Below are positions 27,491 to 37,626 of a stretch of 48,943 nucleotides of DNA, one piece after another (positions within the stretch are counted from its first letter, which is position 1; the number at the start of each line of letters is the position of its first letter). The stretch is from assembly GCA_947167015.1 (NCBI GenBank), contig CAMVGM010000014.1:1-48943 (forward strand), given 5' to 3'. The position numbers and the translations under genes are program-made. Under the pieces are notes generated by a model, which was given only the letters and a program-made list of their open reading frames with translations, did no database searches and was not told the origin of the DNA. Source of the DNA: an uncultured Bacteroidales bacterium (lineage in GTDB: Bacteria; Bacteroidota; Bacteroidia; Bacteroidales; UBA932).

Positions 27491-28720
27491 TTACCAGTTC
27501 AGGATCTTCTTGAAATCGTAGGCCTCGGGATCGGCCACGAACGCCTTGGCGGCCTCGTAGTCCTTCGGGGTGATGTAGTGGCAGATGTACTTGAAGTAGT
27601 TCTGGGCGATGCCGCCCTCGATCTCGACGCGGCGCGGCGGGATCTTGCCTTCTTCGTTCTGCAGGTCGTGCAAGTAGAGCGGCTTGGCGTTGCCGAACGC
27701 GTCCACGTACACCATGCAGCCGGTCTCGCCCTTCTTGAAGAGCTCGAACACGCCCATCGCGAGTTCGGAGCAGTAGGTCAGGTCGTAGCCGATCGGATCC
27801 TGGCAGCGGACGTCGTAGCCGATCTCCACCGGACGGGTCTTGGCCTTCAGGCCGATCTTCTTCATCTCCTTCTCCAGCAGCTCGTTGAACAGGACAGCCT
27901 TGGAGATCTTGCCGAGCTCGGGGTGACCGTGCTCATCGTAGGTCATGTGCACGCCGGCGGCCTTGATGTCCTCGGCGGCCAGGTCGTGGAACACGCCCTC
28001 GGCCACGACCACGGTACCGTAGCCGATGCCCATGATCTTGCGCTTGATGATGGTGGACAGGGTGAGCTTGATGATCTTGTCGATGGTGATGTCCGTCTTG
28101 TTGAACATCTCCGGGATGATGGTCATCGGAGCGTGCGTGGCTTCGCCGATACCCAGGGCCAGGTGGCCGGCGCTGCGGCCCATGGCGCTGATGAGCAGCC
28201 AGTTGCCGGAGGTGCGGGCATCCTCGTACACGGTGCGGGCGATGTGCGCGCCCTCGTCCTTGGCGGAGTTGAAGCCGAAGGTGGGGGCGTTGCCCGGCAG
28301 CGGAAGGTCGTTGTCGATCGTCTTGGGGACGTGGATGTTGGCGATGGGGTATTTCTTGGCCTCGAGGAACTTCGCGATGCGGTTGGCGGTGGAAGCGGTG
28401 TCGTCGCCGCCGACGGTCACGAGGAGCTTGATGTTGTTCTCGGTGAACAGGGCGAGGTTGAAGTTCTCTTCAAAATCCTTGTCCGTGGGTTTGAAACGGC
28501 TCATCTGGAGGTAGGAGCCGCCGCGGTTGAAGTAGGCGTCAGCCTTGAAGAAGTCGAGGTCTTCGGTGCGCGGGTTCTTGCTGAACAGACCGCTGTAGCC
28601 GCCGTGAAGGCCGATGACACGATAACCGCCGGCCAGGAAGGTCTTGGCCACGGAGCAGACTACGGTGTTCATGCCCGGAGCCGGGCCGCCGCCGCAGAGG
28701 ATGATGATGGAATCTTTCAT
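27491..28720 (-). CDS. pfp: Pyrophosphate-dependent 6-phosphofructokinase
   Basis: 409 residues. It phosphorylates fructose 6-phosphate reversibly with PPi in place of ATP. The discriminating positions read PPi-type: GGDDTAS at 104-110 (Asp107 where ATP enzymes have Gly) and PKTIDND (Lys133 where ATP enzymes have Gly). Other motifs are CGGGPAPGMNTVV at the N-terminus, SAMGRSAGHLALGIG and PVEIGYDVRCQDPIGYD. It shares the bidirectional terminator with hppA. The start at 28720 is supported by the family N-terminus MKDSIIILCGGG and a promoter 46-77 nt upstream. Confidence 0.93.
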   Translation of the reverse strand: MKDSIIILCGGGPAPGMNTVVCSVAKTFLAGGYRVIGLHGGYSGLFSKNPRTEDLDFFKADAYFNRGGSYLQMSRFKPTDKDFEENFNLALFTENNIKLLVTVGGDDTASTANRIAKFLEAKKYPIANIHVPKTIDNDLPLPGNAPTFGFNSAKDEGAHIARTVYEDARTSGNWLLISAMGRSAGHLALGIGEATHAPMTIIPEMFNKTDITIDKIIKLTLSTIIKRKIMGIGYGTVVVAEGVFHDLAAEDIKAAGVHMTYDEHGHPELGKISKAVLFNELLEKEMKKIGLKAKTRPVEIGYDVRCQDPIGYDLTYCSELAMGVFELFKKGETGCMVYVDAFGNAKPLYLHDLQNEEGKIPPRRVEIEGGIAQNYFKYICHYITPKDYEAAKAFVADPEAYDFKKILNW

Positions 28721-28765
28721 TTGTGTAACTATAACTAACTATTTGGATTTCCTCGGAAAATCTTG

Positions 28766-28797
28766 CGAATTTACAAATTATCCGGTGGAAATGCAAG
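28766..28797 (-). promoter_or_regulatory. Probable promoter of pfp
   Basis: On the minus strand CTTG, 20 nt, then TAAATTCG (one mismatch from TAnnTTTG), giving a leader of about 40 nt before the ATG. Same spacing as the pur and ligA promoters. Confidence 0.55.
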
Positions 28798-28814
28798 CGG
28801 CGGCGGTGCCCCAC

Positions 28815-28883
28815 GGACGGACGGAAATTATTTTCCGGACAGGTTTGCCGGAAAACCAATTTCCGCTCCGTCCTCCACACGTC
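28815..28883 (+). repeat. Dispersed hairpin family A, copy 2
   Basis: Core 28822-28865. The outer stem here is CGGAAATT...AATTTCCG, compared with CGGGAATT...AATTCCCG in copy 1: both arms changed together, preserving pairing. Inner stem TTTTCCGG / CCGGAAAA, loop and the CCTCCACACG tail are the same as copy 1. It lies upstream of the pfp promoter. Confidence 0.8.
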
Positions 28884-28902
28884 CCCGCCCGGTCAGGGCG
28901 GA

Positions 28903-29037
28903 TCATTTCTTCGGCGCGTAGCGCACTTGGAAGACGATGGGAAGTCTCAGATTCGTGGAGATGGGCTTCCCTTTCGAGGTCCCCGACGGTCCCGTCAGCA
29001 TACACCTCCCTGAAAGCTTTCTCCTCCAGTCCGCCAG
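28903..29037 (-). pseudogene. Remnant of a tonB-like gene, C-terminal end
   Basis: A minus-strand reading ends ...TSKGKPISTNLRLPIVFQ, then VRYAPKK and a stop at 28905-28903. This is the usual ending of an energy-transducer TonB C-terminal domain (GKP-x-S...LPIVF). Upstream the expected helix appears in another frame (LEEKAFREVYADGTVG), so at least one frameshift is present, and the similarity stops where the 83-bp repeat begins at 29034. About 45 codons remain. It is a scar, not a gene. Confidence 0.5.
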
Positions 29038-29116
29038 GAGCAAAACCCGGCCATTATGCTCCCGGAATACTCAAATAATGGTTTCCGGGAGCGGGAACAC
29101 CCCTTTTTGCTCCCGG
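29034..29116 (+). repeat. REP pair left of the RAYT gene
   Basis: 83 bp, colinear with 30250-30332. It contains CCAGGAGC...GCTCCCGG and CCGGGAGC...GCTCCCGG, giving two adjacent stem-loops in REP-pair style. The most alike stretch to the other copy is TGCTCCCGGAATACT. Confidence 0.8.
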
Positions 29117-29297
29117 ATTTCTATATTCCAATCCGAAAGAAAAAGAATAAAACAGCACGATTATGGGGTTGTTTCCTGTTGTCCTTCGGCTTCACCAGTT
29201 TCCATAAGAAATTAATATTCAATTTATTAAATCGTTTTAAGGAAGTTAAACGTTTATTTCCAAAATAAAACGGATCACTCTGTCTAACTTCGCCTTG

Positions 29298-30245
29298 ATG
29301 GAAAAGAACAATAATCATAATCCGCGCGCACAATCATTTTATGAAGCGGAACGGCTATGCGAAATGACCTTCTTGAACAATGGGCCTTTCTATCATCTAT
29401 GCACGTCAGGCGTGCAGACGGAAATCCTCTTTGATGATAAAGAAGACTTCCGTTTTGCCATGAATCTGATGGCGTTCTGCGTTTGGCAGACGGGGGGCGT
29501 GATTGTACTGACTTTCGAGATCATGGAGAACCATCTGCATTCGGTAATGGCCGGAAAGGAGGAGCGCCTGATGACTTGTTTTTCTTTGTTCAAACGTCGA
29601 TTGCAAAGATACCTTCTGGATAAAGGGGTCATCAAGAACTTGTCCGGATTCGAGGCCACGCTTTTCCTGATTGATAACCTGGACACCTTACGCAACACGC
29701 TGGCGTATGTCAACAGGAATGGATATCTTGCTGATTCGCGATACACCCCCTTTTCCTATCCCTGGGGTGCAAATCGCTTCTTTTTCAACCCGGATATTCA
29801 GTTTCTCCAAGGGACAAGATATGGAGATCTCACTTTTCGGGAGAAAAGACTGTTGTTCCGCAGCCATTCTATTGATTATCCGGCGGACCATCTGGTCCTG
29901 GATGGCTATATTAATCCCGTTTGTTTTTGTAAGATAAACCTGGCGGAGCAGATGTTCCAAAGTGCGAGGAGCTACTTCTTTCTGCTCTCCCGCAACGTCG
30001 AAGCCTATCGCAGCATAGCCCGCCAGTTGGGAGACCTGGTCTATTATACCGATGACGAACTGTTTCTCATCGTGCGACAACTATGCAAAGACACTTTTGG
30101 GAATTCCCGCCCGGCCACTCTGCCCAAAGATGCAAAACTGGAGATGGCCAGAAAGATGCACTATGAATATCAGGCAGGGAACAAACAGATCCAGCGAATG
30201 CTGCGGCTGGAAGAGCGCGACATTGTCGCGCTCTTCGGAAAGTAA
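29298..30245 (+). CDS. REP-associated tyrosine transposase (Y1/HUH family)
   Basis: 315 residues from the ATG at 29298. The HUH metal motif is His79-Leu80-His81 in MENHLHSV, and a candidate catalytic tyrosine is Tyr137 in AYVNRNGY, the place where relatives carry YxxRNP; SYPWG follows as usual. The C-terminus (YEYQAGNKQIQRMLRLEERD) looks like a helix-turn-helix. Such single-strand transposases act on REP hairpins in their own genome. A 60-base stretch at 29341-29400 is 43% G+C by hand count, well below neighbouring genes, and codon use is correspondingly different. The frame is intact. It stands alone between the two REP pairs. Confidence 0.85.
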   Translation: MEKNNNHNPRAQSFYEAERLCEMTFLNNGPFYHLCTSGVQTEILFDDKEDFRFAMNLMAFCVWQTGGVIVLTFEIMENHLHSVMAGKEERLMTCFSLFKRRLQRYLLDKGVIKNLSGFEATLFLIDNLDTLRNTLAYVNRNGYLADSRYTPFSYPWGANRFFFNPDIQFLQGTRYGDLTFREKRLLFRSHSIDYPADHLVLDGYINPVCFCKINLAEQMFQSARSYFFLLSRNVEAYRSIARQLGDLVYYTDDELFLIVRQLCKDTFGNSRPATLPKDAKLEMARKMHYEYQAGNKQIQRMLRLEERDIVALFGK

Positions 30246-30249
30246 GATG

Positions 30250-30332
30250 CCGGGAGCACCAAGAGCCTCGTTTGCTCCCGGAATACTAAAAAAACGGTTG
30301 CCGGGAGCAAACAACCTCTCCAGTGCTCCCGG
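30250..30332 (+). repeat. REP pair right of the RAYT gene
   Basis: Same layout and length as 29034-29116: CCGGGAGC...GCTCCCGG (30250-30281) and CCGGGAGC...GCTCCCGG (30301-30332), each an 8-bp perfect stem with a 16-nt loop; the arms between can pair alternatively. It begins 4 bp after the transposase stop. Confidence 0.82.
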
Positions 30333-30362
30333 CGGGCCGCAGCGGGCGGATGAGTCGTGTCG

Positions 30363-30430
30363 GCGTTGTGGAGGGCGGAGCCGGAATTGGTTTTTCGAGC
30401 AACTGCACGAAAAATAATTCCGAGCCGCCC
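30363..30430 (-). repeat. Dispersed hairpin family A, copy 4 (inverted, divergent)
   Basis: Inverted relative to the other copies. The outer stem is CGGAATT / AATTCCG with GGGCGG arms; the inner stem reads TTTTTCG / CGAAAAA instead of TTTTCCGG / CCGGAAAA, so both sides changed together and the loop differs. The tail CCTCCACAACG is present on the minus strand. No gene is seen in 30333-30479. Confidence 0.75.
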
Positions 30431-30479
30431 GCGAAGGGGCATCCGCTCGCCACCTGTGGCCGCCGCGGGCTGGGCAATT

Positions 30480-30551
30480 CGTCGAAAGGAAAGCCGGCCT
30501 CGTCGAAAGGCCGGTTTTTTCGTCGAAGGGGAAAGGGCGTTCGTCGAAAGT
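30480..30551 (+). promoter_or_regulatory. Array of four CGTCGAAAGG direct repeats
   Basis: Repeats start at 30480, 30501, 30521 and 30542 (CGTCGAAAGG, CGTCGAAAGG, CGTCGAAGGG, CGTCGAAAGT), so on a 20-21 bp period, two turns of helix. The last ends 2 bp before the -33 element of the receptor gene. LytTR regulators bind pairs of about 9-bp direct repeats with 12-13 bp between, a fit to this spacing, and a LytTR regulator gene lies downstream at 34191. Operator function is inferred. Confidence 0.55.
30494..30520 (+). terminator. Intrinsic terminator inside the repeat array
   Basis: CCGGCCT / AGGCCGG stem with loop CGTCGAA, followed by six T. The loop overlaps the second CGTCGAAAGG unit, so termination and regulator binding would compete for the same DNA. 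It would end any transcript coming from the RAYT region. Confidence 0.65.
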
Positions 30552-30553
30552 TC

Positions 30554-30585
30554 ATTGACGCGGCCCGGTCCGTGAGGTAGTTTTG
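30554..30585 (+). promoter_or_regulatory. Promoter of the outer-membrane receptor gene
   Basis: ATTG, 20 nt, then TAGTTTTG, a perfect -7 box. Predicted start near 30592, leader about 19 nt. The repeat array sits immediately upstream, the position of a contacting activator. Confidence 0.7.
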
Positions 30586-30610
30586 CAGCAGAAAACAAAA
30601 GAAACGAGAT

Positions 30611-33100
30611 ATGAAACGCATCCTCACTTCCCTGATCCTCGCCGCCGCGGCCAGCCTGGCCCTCTCCGCGCAGAACACCACCGTCACGGGCGACATCCTC
30701 GACGCGCTCACCCGCCAGGGCGAGCCGGCGGCCGTCCTGCAGTTCTTCAAGGCCGGCGCCGCCGACAAGCCGGTCGCCTACACCACCACCGACCTGGACG
30801 GCAACTTCTCCCAGGTCCTCAGCGGCAGGGGCGTCTATACGCTCTTCTTCTCCGGCGTCGGCCGCCAGAGCCGCAACGTCGAGTTCACCCTCGACGGCCA
30901 GGAAACCCTCGACCTGGGCGACATCCTCGTCGAAGATGACGTCGAGGCCCTCGAGAGCGCGTCCGTGGTGGCGCAGCGCCCGCTGGTCAAGATGGAAGTG
31001 GACCGCATGACCTACAACGTGGCCGACGACGTGGACTCCCAGACCCAGACGGTCCTGGAGATGCTCCGCAAGGTCCCGATGGTCACCGTGGACGCGCAGG
31101 ACAACATCACCGTGAACGGCTCCTCCAGCTTCCAGGTCACCGTGGACGGCAAGCCCAGCCAGATGTTCTCCAGCAACCCCGCGCAGATCTTCAAGATGAT
31201 GCCGGCCAGCTCCGTCAAGGACATCCAGGTCATCACGAACCCGGGCGTGCGCTATGACGCCGAGGGCGTGGGCGGTGTGCTCAACCTCGTGACCAACCGC
31301 GAAGTCACCGGCGGCCAGAGCGTCGCCGACGCCTTCTACGGCACGGTCCGCGCGATGGGCAGCACCCGCGGCGGCGGTGGCGGCCTCTTCCTGAGCCAGC
31401 AGGCCGGCAAATTCACCTGGAGCCTCAACGGCAACGGGATGTACATGAAGATGCCCGGCACCACCACCGACATAACCCGCGAAATCCTCGGCGCCGCCGC
31501 CGGCACCACCAAGCCGCACAGCGAGTCCGCGATGACGACGCCGATGGGCATGGGCAACCCGAGCGCCAGCTATGAAATCGACGCCAACAACCTCATCTCC
31601 GCCACCGTCGGCCTGATGCACATGGGCAGCACGATGGACGGCCTGACCGCCACCACGATCAGCGGCCTGAACGGCCTGGGCCTCAGCTACAACGGCACCA
31701 CCTTCACGAAGATGAGCTCCAACGCCATCACCGCCAGCGTGGACTACCAGCACCTCTGGGCCGACAACCCGGGCCGCAGCCTCATCTTCTCCTACCAGTT
31801 CTCCGGCTCCCCGGCGAAGACCCTGAGCGAGAACAAGTTCAACGCGGGGCTCGTCGGCGCCCTGGACCTCACCAACCGCCGTACCGACGGCCTCCAGGGC
31901 TCCTGGGACCACACCTTCCAGGCCGACTTCACCACCCCGGTGGGCGCCGCCGGCACCCTGAGCAGCGGCCTGAAATTCATCAACCGCCACAACGGCTCCA
32001 ACCAGCAGGCCTACCTCTGGAACGGCTCTTCCTGGGCTTACAACGCCGCCGGCAGCCTCGACTACGACTTCTACAACCGCATCGGCGCCGTGTACACCGA
32101 GTACAAGACCTCGCTGGGTCCCGTATCCCTGATGGGCGGCCTCCGCTACGAATACACCTGGCAGAACGTCACCTACGCCGCCGGCCAGGGCCACGATTTC
32201 AACACGCAGTACGGCAGCCTGGTCCCGACCGCCAGCCTCCAGTTCAACATCGGCATGACGCAGAACATCGGCCTGTCCTACAACATGCGCATCAGCCGCC
32301 CGGGCATCAGCTACCTCAACCCCTACGTGGACATCTCCGACCCGACCGCACGCAGCTACGGCAACAGCGAACTGGAAGTCGAGCGCGGCCACAACATCAG
32401 CCTGGTGTACAACCTCTACAGCCCCAAGTGGATCGTCAACCTGACCCTGCGCGAGCAGCTCGTCGCGAACGGCATCTCCTCCTACAGCTTCTATGACGAG
32501 AACAAGCTCCTGAACACCACCTACGGCAACATCGTCCGCAACAGCACCACCGGCCTGAACGCCTTCATCAACTGGAACGCCAGCCCCACCACGCGCATCT
32601 TCCTGAACGGCGGGCTTACCTATACCGACCTGCGCAGCGAGGTGCTCGCCCAGGCCAACAGCGGCCTCGGCTACAACGCGATGCTCGGCTTCCAGCAGAC
32701 CCTGCCCGCCGACTTCCAGCTGAGCGCCAACGTGATCGCGATGGGCCGCAATTACTCCCTGCAGGGCTGGAGCACCGGCATGAGCATGGCGATGGTCGGC
32801 CTGACCAAGAGCTTCCTCGACGACCGCCTGGGCATCAGCGTCAACTACACCCTGCCGCTGACCGGAGGCAAGGGCATGGAGATGCGCAGCTACTCCGCCG
32901 GCAAGGACTTCCGTTCCGAGAGCGTGAACGTGATCCCGATGCAGAACCTCAACGTAAGCGTCAGCTGGAGCTTCGGCAAGCAGGGCAGCGCCCGCGTCAA
33001 GAGCGCCCGCAAGACCATCCAGAACGACGACATCATCAACACCGAGAGCACGGCCGAGAGCCTAGGCAGCAGCATGATGGGAGGCGGCGGTATGATGTAA
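30611..33100 (+). CDS. Outer-membrane beta-barrel receptor with regulatory-like and plug domains
   Basis: 829 residues. Signal peptide MKRILTSLILAAAASLALSA, then an N-terminal carboxypeptidase-regulatory-like domain (about 22-105, VTGDILDALTRQGEPAAVLQ), a TonB-type plug with VDRMTYNVADDVDSQTQTVL, LRKVPMVTVDAQDN and YDAEGVGGVLNLVTNR (about 125-235), and a long barrel. This order corresponds to the OMP_b-brl_3 branch of TonB-dependent-like receptors. The end GSSMMGGGGMM has no typical aromatic last residue. No SusD partner follows. It is probably controlled through the operator array, with the kinase and LytTR regulator 40 bp downstream; the ligand is unknown. Confidence 0.9.
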   Translation: MKRILTSLILAAAASLALSAQNTTVTGDILDALTRQGEPAAVLQFFKAGAADKPVAYTTTDLDGNFSQVLSGRGVYTLFFSGVGRQSRNVEFTLDGQETLDLGDILVEDDVEALESASVVAQRPLVKMEVDRMTYNVADDVDSQTQTVLEMLRKVPMVTVDAQDNITVNGSSSFQVTVDGKPSQMFSSNPAQIFKMMPASSVKDIQVITNPGVRYDAEGVGGVLNLVTNREVTGGQSVADAFYGTVRAMGSTRGGGGGLFLSQQAGKFTWSLNGNGMYMKMPGTTTDITREILGAAAGTTKPHSESAMTTPMGMGNPSASYEIDANNLISATVGLMHMGSTMDGLTATTISGLNGLGLSYNGTTFTKMSSNAITASVDYQHLWADNPGRSLIFSYQFSGSPAKTLSENKFNAGLVGALDLTNRRTDGLQGSWDHTFQADFTTPVGAAGTLSSGLKFINRHNGSNQQAYLWNGSSWAYNAAGSLDYDFYNRIGAVYTEYKTSLGPVSLMGGLRYEYTWQNVTYAAGQGHDFNTQYGSLVPTASLQFNIGMTQNIGLSYNMRISRPGISYLNPYVDISDPTARSYGNSELEVERGHNISLVYNLYSPKWIVNLTLREQLVANGISSYSFYDENKLLNTTYGNIVRNSTTGLNAFINWNASPTTRIFLNGGLTYTDLRSEVLAQANSGLGYNAMLGFQQTLPADFQLSANVIAMGRNYSLQGWSTGMSMAMVGLTKSFLDDRLGISVNYTLPLTGGKGMEMRSYSAGKDFRSESVNVIPMQNLNVSVSWSFGKQGSARVKSARKTIQNDDIINTESTAESLGSSMMGGGGMM

Positions 33101-33112
33101 CGGAATAATTGC

Positions 33113-33120
33113 TATCTTTG
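33113..33120 (+). promoter_or_regulatory. -7 box of the kinase-regulator pair
   Basis: TATCTTTG, exact TAnnTTTG, 21 nt before the ATG at 33142. No clear -33 TTG; readthrough from the receptor gene is also possible as no terminator lies between. Confidence 0.5.
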
Positions 33121-33141
33121 TAAAAACTACCTTGTCCTGAG

Positions 33142-34194
33142 ATGAACCGACAACATAACCGTCTCATCCTCAACGTCGCGCAAGTCCTCGCCTGGGCCTG
33201 CGCGATGTTGCTGCCCGCTGCCGTGACCTGGCTGATCTCGGGCGACAGCAACCGCTTCACGATGACCTTCTGGCCGTCCTTCTACATGCTGCTTCCGATC
33301 TGCCTGGTGTACCTGCTCAATTATTTCCTGCTGGTGCCCAAGCTCCTTTTCCGCAAGCAGCTGGTCTGGTTCATCGTCATCAACGTGCTGCTGCTGGCGC
33401 TGCTCAACGCCCCGAGCCTGTTCCCCCGCGGGGAGATCCCGGAGCAGATCCGCGAGCACATCCAGCGGCGCGACATCCTCGCTTTCCGCATACCGACCCT
33501 CATCACCGCCGCGTTCTTCCAGCTGGTGTTCATCTTCCTCGCCATCGGCGTACGCTCCATCATCCGCTCCAACGACATCCAGTTCCAGCTGCAGGAGGAG
33601 AAGCGCAAGACGGCCGAGGCCGAACTCACCTGGCTCAAGCACCAACTGAACCCGCATTTCCTGTTCAACACGCTGAACAACATCTCCTCCCTGACGCAGA
33701 TCGACCCCGACAAGGCGCAGGAGAGCATCGGGCAGCTCAGCGATACGCTGCGCTACGCCCTCTACGATACGGATACCGATAAGGTGCCCCTGTCGGGCGA
33801 GGTGGCTTTCATGGACAACTACATCCGCCTGATGCAGCTCCGCTGCAACGAACTCACGGAGGTCACGACTTCCTGGGAGATGCCGGCGGGCGATGTGAAG
33901 ATCGCCCCGCTGCTGTTCATCTCCCCGATCGAGAACGCCTTCAAGCACGGCGTGAACGCGCGGATGGCCTCGTTCGTGCACATCGGCCTGAAGCCGGAGG
34001 CGCAGGACCTCGTGTTCCGCTGCGAGAATTCCGTTTTCGAGAAGAGCGGCGAGGACCACATCGGCTCCGGCATCGGCGTCGAGAACCTCAAACGCCGCCT
34101 GGAACTGATCTATCCGGGGGCCTATACGTATGAACAAAGCGAGAAGGACGGCGTCTATTCCGTCCGGATCACCCTGAAAAACCTGTTGGGATGA
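33142..34194 (+). CDS. LytS/YehU-type sensor histidine kinase
   Basis: 350 residues. Four transmembrane helices (about 12-32, 44-66, 74-90 and 118-138) with no large periplasmic sensor domain, then a His_kinase domain: LKHQLNPHFLFNTLNNISSL with the phosphorylated His172 of PHFLFN, SDTLRYALY, and an ATP-binding part with PIENAFKHG (N box) and GSGIGVENLKRRL (G box). Such kinases pair with LytTR regulators, as the overlapping next gene does (ATGA, 4 bp). The signal is unknown; membrane or lipid state is a guess from the lack of a sensor domain. Confidence 0.93.
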   Translation: MNRQHNRLILNVAQVLAWACAMLLPAAVTWLISGDSNRFTMTFWPSFYMLLPICLVYLLNYFLLVPKLLFRKQLVWFIVINVLLLALLNAPSLFPRGEIPEQIREHIQRRDILAFRIPTLITAAFFQLVFIFLAIGVRSIIRSNDIQFQLQEEKRKTAEAELTWLKHQLNPHFLFNTLNNISSLTQIDPDKAQESIGQLSDTLRYALYDTDTDKVPLSGEVAFMDNYIRLMQLRCNELTEVTTSWEMPAGDVKIAPLLFISPIENAFKHGVNARMASFVHIGLKPEAQDLVFRCENSVFEKSGEDHIGSGIGVENLKRRLELIYPGAYTYEQSEKDGVYSVRITLKNLLG

Positions 34195-34937
34195 AAGCAC
34201 TGCGCTGCATGGTCGTCGATGACGAGCCGCTGGCCGTCAAGATGCTGGAAAACTTCATTTCCAAGACTTCCTTCCTCTCCCTGGAGGCTTCCTTTACCGA
34301 TCCCGTGGCCGCGCTGGACGCCATCCGGACCCGGCAGCCGCAGCTGGTGTTCCTGGACATCCAGATGCCCGACCTGAACGGCATGGAACTGTCCCGGATG
34401 GTCCCGGATGGCACGCGCATCATCTTCACCACCGCGTTCAAGGACTACGCCTTCGACAGCTACGAGGTGTCCGCGCTGGACTTCCTGCTCAAGCCCATCC
34501 GCTACCAGAAGTTCCTGGAAGCGGCCGAGAAGGCGCGCCGCTGGTTCGAAATGGTCGAGAGCGTCGAGTCGGCGTCCGAACAGCCGGCCGGCACGGCTTC
34601 TGCGCAGCAGGATTCCATCTTCGTCAAGAGCGACGGACAGCTGCGCAAGGTGGCCTTCTCCGACATCCGCTACGTCGAGGGGATGAAGGATTACGTGCTG
34701 CTGCACCTCTGTTCGGAGAAACGGCCGCTGGTCACGCACATCACGATGAAGGCCGTGGAGGAATTGCTGCCCGCCGGTGTCTTCATGCGCGTGCACCGCT
34801 CCTACATCGTCGCCCTGGACAAGATCGAGTCCATCGGCGGCAGTTACGACATCTCCATCGGCGACTCCCTCATCCACGTCTCCGATGCTTATAAGCCGGC
34901 CTTCGAGCAGTACCTGTCGCAGCGGATGCTGCGCTAG
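34191..34937 (+). CDS. LytTR-family response regulator
   Basis: 248 residues. Receiver domain 1-120 with the acidic pocket Asp10/Asp11, phosphoacceptor Asp56 in LVFLDIQMP and the conserved Lys in LKPIRYQKF. A linker of about 20 residues follows, then a LytTR DNA-binding domain from about 140 (IFVKSDGQLRKVAFSDIRYV to the end, with FMRVHRSYIVALDKI). It pairs with the overlapping kinase gene. LytTR proteins bind direct repeats with one-turn-spaced pairs; the four repeats at 30480-30551 upstream of the receptor gene are the natural candidate target. Confidence 0.94.
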   Translation: MKALRCMVVDDEPLAVKMLENFISKTSFLSLEASFTDPVAALDAIRTRQPQLVFLDIQMPDLNGMELSRMVPDGTRIIFTTAFKDYAFDSYEVSALDFLLKPIRYQKFLEAAEKARRWFEMVESVESASEQPAGTASAQQDSIFVKSDGQLRKVAFSDIRYVEGMKDYVLLHLCSEKRPLVTHITMKAVEELLPAGVFMRVHRSYIVALDKIESIGGSYDISIGDSLIHVSDAYKPAFEQYLSQRMLR

Positions 34938-34980
34938 GCGCTTCCGGGCCCCCTGTTCCGTCATCCAATGATCTTGTAAT

Positions 34981-35343
34981 ATGAAAAAATTGACCTTCCT
35001 GGCCCTGACGGCGATGGCCGCCGTCCTGCTTGCCGTTTCGTCCTGCAGCCCCGTTTCCGTCTCGGCAACGTTCCGCATTTTCGTGAACGAAGTCGAAGCC
35101 CGCTGCGCCAACTACACCGCCGAGGACTGGGCGGAGGCGAACGCGACCTGCGACCGCCTCATGAACGAGTTCAAGAAGAAGAGGATCACGATGTCCCGCG
35201 ATGAGGTCCGGGAAGTGCAGGAGAACCTGGCGAGATTCCGCGAGCTGGAGGCGAATACGCCCGTACAGACCGAAAGGCAGCCCGTCGAAGAAGTCGAGGT
35301 GGATGTCCAGGGCGTCGAGAACTTCCTGAAAGGCGACCGTTAA
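34981..35343 (+). CDS. Small lipoprotein of unknown function (DUF6565-like)
   Basis: 120 residues with a lipoprotein signal MKKLTFLALTAMAAVLLAVS followed by SC (Cys22). The mature part is short, charged and helical: FVNEVEARCANYTAEDWAEA and CDRLMNEFKKKRITMSRDEV, then a valine/glutamate-rich tail. It resembles the DUF6565 group of Bacteroidetes lipoproteins, by recall only. It begins 43 bp after the LytTR gene; a promoter for ligA separates it from the next operon. Confidence 0.7.
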   Translation: MKKLTFLALTAMAAVLLAVSSCSPVSVSATFRIFVNEVEARCANYTAEDWAEANATCDRLMNEFKKKRITMSRDEVREVQENLARFRELEANTPVQTERQPVEEVEVDVQGVENFLKGDR

Positions 35344-35364
35344 TCTCACCCGCCCGCTTTTTGA

Positions 35365-37620
<2,256 letters not shown>

Positions 37621-37626
37621 CGGAAG

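Larger units (their letters stand above)
29034..30332 (+). mobile_element. RAYT/REP module
   Basis: A REP-associated tyrosine transposase gene with a REP pair of identical length (83 bp) on either side in direct orientation. The stretch 29117-29297 before the gene is AT-rich (TTAATATTCAATTTATTAAA-like) with no other feature seen. The inside is visibly AT-richer than its surroundings, indicating acquisition. The left edge abuts a tonB-like remnant. No target-site duplication was identified outside the pairs. Confidence 0.7.

Noticed and set aside
28937..29268. Small plus-strand frames between pfp and the RAYT gene
   Set aside because: They run through the tonB-like scar and the REP pair; no promoter or recognised domain.
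29034..30332. IS200/IS605 insertion sequence
   Set aside because: The transposase is longer than TnpA of that family, there is no TnpB, and the paired REP stem-loops on both sides match the RAYT layout better.
30480..30551. CRISPR array
   Set aside because: Units are only 10 bp with 10-11 bp between them, far shorter than CRISPR repeats and spacers, and no cas gene is present.
30170..32392. Long minus-strand frame opposite the receptor gene and the repeat array
   Set aside because: No motif; the plus-strand receptor has signal peptide, plug and barrel.
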